From: Nocardia ninae NBRC 108245
Lineage (GTDB): Bacteria; Actinomycetota; Actinomycetes; Mycobacteriales; Mycobacteriaceae
Direction of reading: 5' to 3'
DNA length: 38,931 nt
Assembly: GCF_007990755.1 (NCBI RefSeq)
Contig: NZ_BJXA01000083.1
Location: forward strand, 1 to 38,931
Shown here in pieces: positions 23,229 to 30,116 of the stretch. The notes beneath the pieces are model-generated. The model saw only the letters and a list, made by a program, of their open reading frames with translations. It ran no database searches and was not told the DNA's origin. Position numbers and translations under genes: made by a program. How positions within the stretch are numbered: position 1 is the first letter of the stretch; the number at the start of each line of letters is the position of its first letter.

Positions 23229-24477
23229 TCGCGAACGCCGACCACAGCAGCGGCGAGTGCTCGATGCTGCGCTCGGTGCGCCAGGCCTGCAGTCGCTCGC
23301 GCTGCCAGTGCGCGAGCGCGGTCACCGGGTCCAGTTGTTCGTGCGCCGCGTCGATGGCGCAGATGGCGTCTTGCAGCGGGTGGGCGTGCGTGGGTGCGCC
23401 CGCGATGCGGTGGAAGGCGAGGTCGGTGGGCAGCGGCCAGCGACTGGCCGTCACCAGTTCGGCACCGTTGTTGATCATGGCGGCGGTCAGCCCGAGCGCC
23501 TCTGTGAAGCGCAGGTCCCCGCCGCTCTCGCAGGCGATCAACGCCACCCGGCTGGGGATGGGCCAAAGCTCGCGGCCGTCCGTGGGTTCCGTGGCGAGGG
23601 TGTGCGTGCCCAGCAGGAAGTCCTTGGCGGACAACGGTCGATGGGTGCGGTTCGGCACGGCGAAGCCGAGAGTGTCGGCGGTGCACGGTAGATGGAGTTC
23701 GGCGTCTTCGCTCTGCCCGGATTCCGGTGGTGCGGCGGTGACGTGGCCGACGTAGATCAGTCGGCTCGCGCCGTCGCGTAGGGCCTCGCTCAGCCAGCTG
23801 CGGTCGATATCGGTCCGGCGGAAAACTTCCGTCGGGTCGACTACCGCGGGTAGTAGGCGATCCTGTGCTGCGTACGCGGCAATCCGTTGGGTCAGTGGGG
23901 CTTTTGCCGCCATGCGACCGAGCACCGAGCCGAGCGTCGAATCGGCCCGGAAGCCGGGAATGCGCGGGTCAAGCAGGGCCACGACGGGTGCCTGCTGCGT
24001 CTCGGACCACCTGCGCGACAGGCGTTCCGGCGCGTGCACAATGCTGGCCGGTGCCAGCAGGCTCACGTCGGCGATATCGATCAGCCGAACCTCCGGGCCG
24101 GGGGCGATGAGCTCCCACGGCACCTGAGCCACCCGTGGCGATGGTTGCAGGCGAATGTGCGGACGGACTCCGCGCTGCGACAGCTCGTACAGCTGGGCGG
24201 CCAGGCCCTGCGGCAGCAATGCCCGGGAAAGCGCCTGGGCGACAAGGTACTCGGTGTCGTGGGCGGCAAACGCTCCGGTGGTCATCGATCGTTCGAGACC
24301 GCCCGGCTCAGCGGGGTGCGGCAGGGCGTCGGCGAGTCGTCGCACGGCCGCCGCCACCTGCTCACCCGGCAGCATGGCGGCCCCGCGCGGCGCGCTGTCC
24401 CCGGCCCAGCGCCAGGACATGTACACATCGCCGGCATCCGCCATGCGCACCACGACGGTCGGCTGGTCCTGCGTCAT
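23215..24477 (-). CDS. CHAT domain protein (caspase-like cysteine protease)
   Basis: A 420-residue protein whose C-terminal two thirds are a CHAT domain of the caspase/separase clan. The catalytic pair is His245 (RLIYVGHVTAA) and Cys316 (VALIACESGGD). Other family marks are VAQVPWELI (about 117-123), the GLTAAMINNGAELVTASRWPL segment after the Cys, and a closing helix with HSPLLWSAFATLCA. The N-terminal 100 residues (VVVRMADAGDVYMSWRWAG) have strand-rich character and may be a sensor. The expected action is site-specific cleavage of a partner protein, by analogy with CHAT proteases activated through TPR partners. The ATG overlaps the TPR gene stop by 4 bases, so stoichiometric production is likely. 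The target is unknown. Confidence 0.88.
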   Translation of the reverse strand: MTQDQPTVVVRMADAGDVYMSWRWAGDSAPRGAAMLPGEQVAAAVRRLADALPHPAEPGGLERSMTTGAFAAHDTEYLVAQALSRALLPQGLAAQLYELSQRGVRPHIRLQPSPRVAQVPWELIAPGPEVRLIDIADVSLLAPASIVHAPERLSRRWSETQQAPVVALLDPRIPGFRADSTLGSVLGRMAAKAPLTQRIAAYAAQDRLLPAVVDPTEVFRRTDIDRSWLSEALRDGASRLIYVGHVTAAPPESGQSEDAELHLPCTADTLGFAVPNRTHRPLSAKDFLLGTHTLATEPTDGRELWPIPSRVALIACESGGDLRFTEALGLTAAMINNGAELVTASRWPLPTDLAFHRIAGAPTHAHPLQDAICAIDAAHEQLDPVTALAHWQRERLQAWRTERSIEHSPLLWSAFATLCA

Positions 24478-25994
24478 ACCGTCAGCACTCGGCTGTCGCG
24501 GATCACCCGGCCGTAGCGTTGTTCGGCGGCGGCGATGTAGGGGTCCAAGGCGATCCGGCCCTCCGCGGCCAACGCCAGTCGTGGCGGCGGCGACACCGGA
24601 AGGCCCGCGCTCGCCGCGACTTCGGCCAGCGCGGCACCCAGCTGGAGCGCGGTCGTACCGGCTCGTCCGGCGGGATCGGCAGGGGGGTCGAGCAGTTCGA
24701 GCGGCAGCCGAACGGCACGGCCGCCGTCGGATCTATCGATATTCACAGTGGTACCCGCGCATTGTGTTTCGATCAGGTCGGCAAGGAGCAGCCCGTTGCC
24801 CGAGAGGTAGGCGAAGCGGAAGGCCAATCGCATGGCCGGGTCGGCGATCTGGCGGTTCCACTGGTCGCGCTGGTTGCCGTTGGGGAGGGTGTAGCGCACG
24901 GCATCGATGGCCAGCGCGGCCGGAACGGCGAGGTCGACCGCCTGGGCGAGCAGCTCGGGTGCGGGCGCGTCCGAGGCGGCGACGGCACCTTCGAGCAGCG
25001 TCGCATGCCAGAAATCCAGCTGAGCGCAGTGCAGCCCGAGGCCACGTTCGGCATACGCGCCGAACGCCTCGGCCAGCAACGCCTCGCACTCGGCGAACCG
25101 GCCGGTTTTGAAGGCCACGGTGGACAGGCGCATGCGCAGGTCGGCGGCGTCGAGCACCGCGCCCGACTCGACGAAGTAGGCCAGGCTGCGGCGGTACAGC
25201 TGCTGCGCCTGGCCGAGATCGTCGCGGCCCTCGGCGAGGAAAGCCAAGGTCTTGAGCCCGATTCCGGCGCGGTAGCCCAGCCCGGCCCGTTCGAAATACT
25301 GCTGGCTGGCGCGCAGCGGCGCTTCCGCCTCGTCGAAGCGTTCGACGCGGACCAGCATGGTGGCGAGGTTCTGCTGGGTCTCGGCGACGGCATTGCGGTC
25401 ACCGGCCGCCTCGAACGCGGCGAGCGCCTGGTGAGCGAAGTCGACGGCGAGGTCACGGCGTCCGGTCTCGAAATACGTTGCGGCCAGGTTCATCAACGGA
25501 TGTCCTGCCAGGTGCGGCGCGAATCGCCATGCCGCGTCCAGGGACTCGGTAGCCAGTTCGGCGGCGTCGGCCCAGTGCTGACGATGCAACGCCACGGCGG
25601 TCAAGGACAGCAGGCAGGAGACGCGCAGTACGCCCTGATCGGTGGTGTCGGCGAGCAATACGCGCGCCTGTTCCAATGCCGCTTGCGCTTCGTCGAGTTC
25701 GCCGAGGTGCTGCAACGCCTGCGACATGTTGACCAAGGCGGTGGGGCGCAACCGTGGCGCGTCCGCAGGCATCGCGGCGAGCGCTTCGCGGTACAGGCTC
25801 AGCGATCTGACGTGGTCACCGAGCTCGTCCGCCATGCTCGCCGCGTTGACGATGGCGCCGAGGCGGACGTCACCGGTGGTGGTCCGGGCGGCGTCCTCGA
25901 AAATTCTCAGGGCCCCGGCTGTGTCGCCGCGGCTGTACGCGTCACCGCCCGCGACCAGGAGCTCACGACCGTCGGCGGGTGCTTCTTCGGTCAT
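24474..25994 (-). CDS. Tetratricopeptide repeat (TPR) protein, partner of the CHAT protease
   Basis: A 506-residue soluble protein. Residues about 8-330 form seven or eight helical TPR-like repeats, for example GGDAYSRGDTAGALRIFEDA, NMSQALQHLGELDEAQAALE, NLAATYFETGRRDLAVDFAH and LKTLAFLAEGRDDLGQAQQL, with the typical A-x-x-x-G-x-x-x-x-A spacing. The last 170 residues are not TPR and contain RDQWNRQIADPAMRLAFRFAYLSGNGLLLADLIETQ, a helical segment, and a Pro-rich stretch near LPVSPPPRLAL. It starts 1 base after the stop of the upstream gene and overlaps the CHAT gene by 4 bases. It would act as the scaffold or regulatory subunit of the protease. Confidence 0.82.
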   Translation of the reverse strand: MTEEAPADGRELLVAGGDAYSRGDTAGALRIFEDAARTTTGDVRLGAIVNAASMADELGDHVRSLSLYREALAAMPADAPRLRPTALVNMSQALQHLGELDEAQAALEQARVLLADTTDQGVLRVSCLLSLTAVALHRQHWADAAELATESLDAAWRFAPHLAGHPLMNLAATYFETGRRDLAVDFAHQALAAFEAAGDRNAVAETQQNLATMLVRVERFDEAEAPLRASQQYFERAGLGYRAGIGLKTLAFLAEGRDDLGQAQQLYRRSLAYFVESGAVLDAADLRMRLSTVAFKTGRFAECEALLAEAFGAYAERGLGLHCAQLDFWHATLLEGAVAASDAPAPELLAQAVDLAVPAALAIDAVRYTLPNGNQRDQWNRQIADPAMRLAFRFAYLSGNGLLLADLIETQCAGTTVNIDRSDGGRAVRLPLELLDPPADPAGRAGTTALQLGAALAEVAASAGLPVSPPPRLALAAEGRIALDPYIAAAEQRYGRVIRDSRVLTV

Positions 25995-25995
25995 G

Positions 25996-27018
25996 TCAGA
26001 AATCCGAATCCGATTCGGCGGCAGCGATTTCGGCCAACAGGGGAGCGTCAGTGGGATGGTCGGTCGGGTCGGTCGCGCGGCTCAGTCGCGACAGGGCGAA
26101 CTCGCGCACGCGGCGGCGCATTTCCGGGCTGCCCGGCTCGGGGCCGCCGACACCCGGCACGTATACCTCCACGGTCACAGTAGATTCAGCGCCTTCCGGT
26201 GCCGGCACCTCGACGCCCCACACGTCCCCGGCGAGTGTCAGTGGCGCCACGGCGGTGCCCGAGGATGTCCGTACCAGCGCGTGCGGATACAGATGTGACG
26301 GCACGTCGCCACGCGCTGCGGCAACCACCCGCACCAGAACGGTCGTAGTTCCGGCTCCGCGCAACACTTCCCACGACACGGCTTGCTCCGACGCGTCGAG
26401 CAGTCCGGGCGGGCAGCGGTGCCAGTCCCACCCGCCGCTACCCCTGGCCAGTACCAACGCCCCGCTCGGCACAGTCGTCGCCGGGCCTGCCGCGAGCGCG
26501 TAATCCTCTGCCCGCCCGGGTGTATCAGCCAGTTCGTCGGCGTGCTGTTCAGCCGCTTCGCTGTACTCGTCCGCGCCGTCGACGATCAGCTCGCATGCTG
26601 CCGACAGCGTCGCGATCTCTTCGCGCAGCAGCCGCTCGTCCAGCGGGGCGATGCCGTCGATGATCGACGCGGGCCACCACCGTGCCGCCCAGTGCGCGTA
26701 CCCGAGTCGCCACGCATCGGTCACCAGCTCCGGCATCCCGGGCACGGCAACCAGTTCCCCGGTTTCCCCCGCATCGACCGCCAGCGCGACCTGCTCACCG
26801 AAGACTGCCCATAGCCACCCTTGCGCGAGCTTCACATCATCGAGCACCGCCGCCGGAAGTGACTGCCCGGCAAGCAGACTCCAGGTCAGGTGCCCGCCCG
26901 CCGCCTCCAGTACCAGCACGTCGATGGCCGCCGTTTCGTCGAGAACGGTCGGCGCTCCTTCGGGCCCGATGATCCACAGCCCGTCGGCTGCCTGCCGAAC
27001 CTGCACCGTGCCGGTCAT
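25996..27018 (-). CDS. Uncharacterised protein of the CHAT-TPR operon (340 residues)
   Basis: I do not recognise this family. The N-terminal 130 residues alternate strands and helices (VQVRQAADGLWIIGPEGAP, IDVLVLEAAGGHLTWSLLAG, QGWLWAVFGEQVALAVDAGE); a helical acidic part follows (ELIVDGADEYSEAAEQHADELAD in two pieces, about 165-190); then a beta-rich part with VSWEVLRGAGTTTVLVRVVAA and STVTVEVYVPGVG. The end is a basic-then-acidic tail finishing IAAAESDSDF. No signal, membrane segment or catalytic motif is seen. The ATG at 27018 shares one base with the stop of the upstream gene; the longer frame to 27228 lies inside that gene and is rejected. It could be sensor, substrate or inhibitor of the protease. 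Confidence 0.75.
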   Translation of the reverse strand: MTGTVQVRQAADGLWIIGPEGAPTVLDETAAIDVLVLEAAGGHLTWSLLAGQSLPAAVLDDVKLAQGWLWAVFGEQVALAVDAGETGELVAVPGMPELVTDAWRLGYAHWAARWWPASIIDGIAPLDERLLREEIATLSAACELIVDGADEYSEAAEQHADELADTPGRAEDYALAAGPATTVPSGALVLARGSGGWDWHRCPPGLLDASEQAVSWEVLRGAGTTTVLVRVVAAARGDVPSHLYPHALVRTSSGTAVAPLTLAGDVWGVEVPAPEGAESTVTVEVYVPGVGGPEPGSPEMRRRVREFALSRLSRATDPTDHPTDAPLLAEIAAAESDSDF

Positions 27019-28391
27019 CAGCTCGCCCTCGATTCCGTCGAATCCGATTCGGCCGCAATGGCGCTCAACGCCAGCTTGACCCGCGTCCGATGATCGAGGA
27101 TGACCGAGCGCGCCACGCCGTCGAGCAGATCCCACAGCTCGTCCGGGTCGTGCACCGCGAACTCGCGCACATCGCGCCCGTGCAGGCGAACCCACAGTCG
27201 CCGCAGGTACGGACGCCACGGTGTGCACAGCTCGGCGGCGATCGCCGCGAGCGGACCGGTCGGCGGCGACTCGGTGCCGACCCGCACCACCAACCGCCGT
27301 GCCTGTAGCACGTAGGCCTCACGCTGCCACCTGCTGTTGATGACTCGATGTGCCGTGGTCTCCGTCGAATCCTGCACTGCTACAAGGGCGATGCCGACCT
27401 CGGAATGCTGGCCACGAGCAGTGGGCTCGATCGGCGCGAGCCCGTTCGCCAGCGCGACTCCGGCCGTCGCGGCCACCCGCAGCGTCTCGTCCAGCAGCGC
27501 CCATGGCGCACAGCTCCTGGCGATCTCGGCGGCCACCAACTCCGGAACGGTCGGCAGTTCAGCGCGTTCGCTGGAAGCCTGGAGTGCCGTGAAAACCCGT
27601 TCGTAGACAGTGCGATCGAATGGCAACCCCAGGGTGGAGGTCGAGGCGGACGCACCGACCGCGGGGGACTGCGGCACGACGTGCACGGTCAGCCCCAATT
27701 CGGCTGCCGAGTAGCCGGATTCGTTGCGCCACAGCCGTATTCCGGCATGAGTTCCCGCATGCCCGGCCACCAGTCGATCCCAGGCCGCCTGCCCGTTGTC
27801 CCGCTGCTGCCCGAGCCGCGCCGCGGCGCAGGCGTCGAGTAGCGCAGTGCACGCCGCGCTGTGGTCACCGCCCGCCGGGCCCGTTACCGGCCGTCGGCGC
27901 CAAGCGACCTCGATCAGCCCGGCCAGCTCTGGAGCCCGTTCGGCGACATACTCTTTCAACGCCTGAGTGGTGCGCCCCGCCGCATACTCGTGCACGTCGC
28001 GCAGTGTCGCTTCGGCTACCGCCCTGTCCCGCACCGTATCCGGCATGCCGCGGGTCGTCGCCAACTCGAAACAGCGCTGGAAGTACAGATCCTGCGGGTT
28101 GCCCTCGGTGATTCGTAGTGCCCGCCGTACCTGCTTGAGCAGCGTGAACCAGGCCGCCGTCGCGTGCAGCACGTCCGCCGCGGCGTGCACCCTGGCCGCG
28201 AGCAGCACCGCGCCGTCGGCCGTCACGATGGGCCCGGCGCACGCGGGATGCTGCACCGGCCGGATCACCAGCGGATCGAGGATCAGTTTCACCGTGCGGC
28301 GCAACGGCCCGCCGTGCGGACCGCTGAGCGGTTCGACGCCGTCGAGCTTGCGCCACACCTCGTCGAGCACCATGGCGCGCGGTCGTCGCAT
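27018..28391 (-). CDS. Uncharacterised first protein of the CHAT-TPR operon (457 residues)
   Basis: I do not recognise this family. The protein is mainly helical and Arg-rich in the first half (HAAADVLHATAAWFTLLKQV, RDRAVAEATLRDVHEYAAG, ACTALLDACAAARLGQQRDN), with a central segment ELGLTVHVVPQSPAVGAS and a C-terminal part rich in Trp/Arg (WRPYLRRLWVRLHGRDVREF, HDPDELWDLLDGVARSV). The last residues, AIAAESDSTESRAS, resemble the tail of the next protein. No membrane segment or nuclease/NTPase motif is seen. TAACCT (28403-28398) lies 6 bases before the ATG at 28391, so the message is probably leaderless. ATG at 28373 (MVLDEVWRKL) is an alternative start. Confidence 0.75.
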   Translation of the reverse strand: MRRPRAMVLDEVWRKLDGVEPLSGPHGGPLRRTVKLILDPLVIRPVQHPACAGPIVTADGAVLLAARVHAAADVLHATAAWFTLLKQVRRALRITEGNPQDLYFQRCFELATTRGMPDTVRDRAVAEATLRDVHEYAAGRTTQALKEYVAERAPELAGLIEVAWRRRPVTGPAGGDHSAACTALLDACAAARLGQQRDNGQAAWDRLVAGHAGTHAGIRLWRNESGYSAAELGLTVHVVPQSPAVGASASTSTLGLPFDRTVYERVFTALQASSERAELPTVPELVAAEIARSCAPWALLDETLRVAATAGVALANGLAPIEPTARGQHSEVGIALVAVQDSTETTAHRVINSRWQREAYVLQARRLVVRVGTESPPTGPLAAIAAELCTPWRPYLRRLWVRLHGRDVREFAVHDPDELWDLLDGVARSVILDHRTRVKLALSAIAAESDSTESRAS

Positions 28392-28397
28392 TCGACC

Positions 28398-28418
28398 AGG
28401 TTAACGGACTTATGTCCG
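28398..28418 (-). promoter_or_regulatory. Leaderless promoter and small palindrome of the CHAT-TPR operon
   Basis: On the minus strand TAACCT (28403-28398) is a -10 box 6 bases before the ATG. CGGAC-TTAT-GTCCG (28405-28418) lies immediately upstream, in the spacer towards the -35, where a repressor would block RNA polymerase. The operator role is inferred. Confidence 0.4.
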
Positions 28419-28518
28419 ATTCGACCCCGGCAAAACCTGGGATCGGTAGGCCGCGAACCGTTCCTACCTTTCTCGTATCGGCCCAGACACCCAGGGCCGA
28501 ACGAACTCAGGAGAAACC

Positions 28519-29049
28519 ATGAACACCAAGTCCGTCACCGCAGCCCTCGTCGCTTCCGCCGCCGCTGCCGCCCTCTTCGTCACCGGGTGCAGCGACAACG
28601 CGAGCAGCACCCCGGCCAAGTCCTCGGCCGCCCCCGCCCCGCAGGCCGCTCCGGCGCCGTCGGGCAAGTCCGCCGCCTCGGTCGACGGCAAGGCGTTCGA
28701 CGCGACGTTCACCACCACCTGCGCCAAGCAGGGTGGCACCTTGGCCCTCGCGCTGACCGACGCCGCCAACGCCGCCTACGGCAACCTCTCGGTCAGCGCC
28801 ACCGTCACCGGCACCGACACCGTGCAGGCGGTGGGTATCGCGGGCAGCAAGGGCGGCGACGCGGGCCAGCCGTACGCGATCGGCTACGGCAACGGGATGC
28901 CCGGCGGTTCGGCGAAGCTCACCAAGGACGGCAACACCTACAAGGTGACCGGCGAGGGCGTCAGCGCCGACCTGGCCAACCCGCTGGCCGGCCCGAAGAC
29001 GTCGAAGTTCGACATCACCTTCGCCTGCTCGACCGTCGTCGGCGGCTGA
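28519..29049 (+). CDS. LpqH-like lipoprotein antigen family protein
   Basis: A 176-residue surface lipoprotein. The signal MNTKSVTAALVASAAAAALF ends in lipobox VTGC with Cys24, to be lipidated. An Ala/Pro/Ser linker (about 25-55) is followed by a beta-rich domain that begins VDGKAFDATFTTTCAKQGG and ends FDITFACSTVVGG; its two Cys probably form a disulfide. This is the layout of the mycobacterial 19-kDa antigen LpqH. LpqH-type proteins are abundant on the cell surface and bind Toll-like receptor 2 in pathogens; the physiological role is not settled. AGGAG lies 6 bases before the ATG. A strong hairpin follows 44 bases after the stop. Confidence 0.85.
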   Translation: MNTKSVTAALVASAAAAALFVTGCSDNASSTPAKSSAAPAPQAAPAPSGKSAASVDGKAFDATFTTTCAKQGGTLALALTDAANAAYGNLSVSATVTGTDTVQAVGIAGSKGGDAGQPYAIGYGNGMPGGSAKLTKDGNTYKVTGEGVSADLANPLAGPKTSKFDITFACSTVVGG

Positions 29050-29093
29050 TCACAGCGCTTGTGAGCGCGCAGGTCCCAGACCGCAACCGTCCC

Positions 29094-29124
29094 CGGCCCG
29101 CTCGAGTGCTACTCGAGCGGGCCG
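29094..29124 (+). terminator. Terminator hairpin after the LpqH-like gene
   Basis: CGGCCCGCTCGAGT (29094-29107) pairs perfectly with ACTCGAGCGGGCCG (29111-29124) around a 3-base loop. It lies 39 bases before the next start codon. Confidence 0.75.
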
Positions 29125-29162
29125 ACATCGGCACCGAACTCTTCGAATCATCAAGGAACATC

Positions 29163-29963
29163 ATGAAAAACATCCGCTGGATCACCGTCGCCCTCGCCGC
29201 CCTGGCCGTCGGCTACTACCTCCTGCACGGCCTCACCTACACCAGTTCGTCGGACTACGAGCCAGCCGGCCTGGGCTGGATCGGCTGGCAGATGGTGCTG
29301 CCGATCCTGGCGCTGACCCTCGTCCCCATGGTCTTCGCCTTCACCGGCGACGGCATCATGGCGGCCTTCACCGGGCGCAACAGCGCCGAGTTCCGCGACG
29401 GCCTGGTCGGGCTCGGCACCATCACCTCGTTCGCGCAGACCGGCGTGACCGTCAACGACCAACCGCAGGTGCGCATCCAGTTCAGCGTTGAGGGCATCGA
29501 CGGGAAGACCTTCACCGCCACGGCGAAAATGATTGTGCCGCTGACGGAATTGGCGCTGCTGCAGCCGGGGGTGGTGCTGCCGGTGCGCTACCTGCCTGGC
29601 CGGACCGACAAGGTCGAGGTGGATATGTCGGGTGATGCGTCCATGGCGCAGCAGGCGATGAACGAGTCGATGATCCGCAAGGGCATCACCACCCGGCACA
29701 AGCTCGACATCGCCGAGCGCGGCATCGCCACCCAGGCGGTGGTGCAGTCGCTGTCGGTCACCGGCGAGATCCGGGACGGGCACTCGAAGATCGCGCTCGG
29801 GCTGGTCGTCACCCGCCCGGACGGATCGACCTTCGGCACCCGAGTGGAGAAGTTCCTCGCACCGAGCAGTGTCGGGCAGGTGCAGGTGGGCCGCATCCTG
29901 CGGGTGCACTACCTGCCGGAGAACGAGCAAGAGGTCGTCATCGCCCTTGCGGTGAATGCCTAG
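29163..29963 (+). CDS. Membrane protein with two N-terminal membrane segments and a duplicated beta-rich domain
   Basis: A 266-residue protein. Hydrophobic segments lie at about 4-23 and 38-61. After them two similar units follow: the first (about 85-155) has VNDQPQVRIQFSVEGIDGKTF, then LLQPGVVLPVRYLPGRTDKVEV; the second (about 190-264) has VVQSLSVTGEIRDGHSKIAL, TRPDGSTFGTRVEKFL, then VQVGRILRVHYLPENEQEVVI. Each ends in a V-G-x-x-L-x-V-x-Y-L-P element, typical of the DUF3592-like fold. Function is unknown; a cell-envelope role is plausible. AAGGA lies 6 bases before the ATG, and it probably has its own promoter because a hairpin separates it from the LpqH-like gene. Confidence 0.72.
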   Translation: MKNIRWITVALAALAVGYYLLHGLTYTSSSDYEPAGLGWIGWQMVLPILALTLVPMVFAFTGDGIMAAFTGRNSAEFRDGLVGLGTITSFAQTGVTVNDQPQVRIQFSVEGIDGKTFTATAKMIVPLTELALLQPGVVLPVRYLPGRTDKVEVDMSGDASMAQQAMNESMIRKGITTRHKLDIAERGIATQAVVQSLSVTGEIRDGHSKIALGLVVTRPDGSTFGTRVEKFLAPSSVGQVQVGRILRVHYLPENEQEVVIALAVNA

Positions 29964-29971
29964 CCCCGCAC

Positions 29972-30015
29972 CGAATGCCGCGTTGTTTCGAGATTCTCGA
30001 ACGGCGCGGCATTCG
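29972..30015 (+). terminator. Nested terminator hairpin
   Basis: CGAATGCCGCG (29972-29982) pairs with CGCGGCATTCG (30005-30015). Inside, TTCGAG (29987-29992) pairs with CTCGAA (29996-30001) around ATT, so two stems are stacked. It starts 9 bases after the stop codon. Confidence 0.7.
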
Positions 30016-30066
30016 TGTGTGCGGAGTGGTTGCCAGCACAACTGAGGGTTCCCTAATTGGTCAGCT

Positions 30067-30116
30067 GTTCACCTTTACGTCGTTTCCGGATTGTCCGGGT
30101 CGTTTACGGTTCGGCC
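30067..30116 (+). promoter_or_regulatory. Leaderless promoter of the PhoX gene
   Basis: TACGGT (30105-30110) lies 6 bases before the GTG at 30117. GTTCACC at 30067-30073 equals a half of the phosphate-starvation direct repeat (PHO box / RegX3 type), but a convincing second unit at 11 bases is missing, so phosphate control stays a suggestion. Confidence 0.4.

Noticed and set aside
24135-26183. 682-codon plus-strand frame opposite the TPR and CHAT genes
   Set aside because: Arg/Gly/Ala-rich shadow; the minus-strand genes carry recognisable repeats and catalytic motifs.
23215-28391. Type III-E CRISPR (Craspase) locus
   Set aside because: A CHAT and a TPR gene are present, but there is no Cas7-like fusion, Cas1, RT or repeat array in the window.
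30059-30090. Full PHO box before PhoX
   Set aside because: Only one GTTCACC unit is convincing; the second unit at 11 bases is not there.
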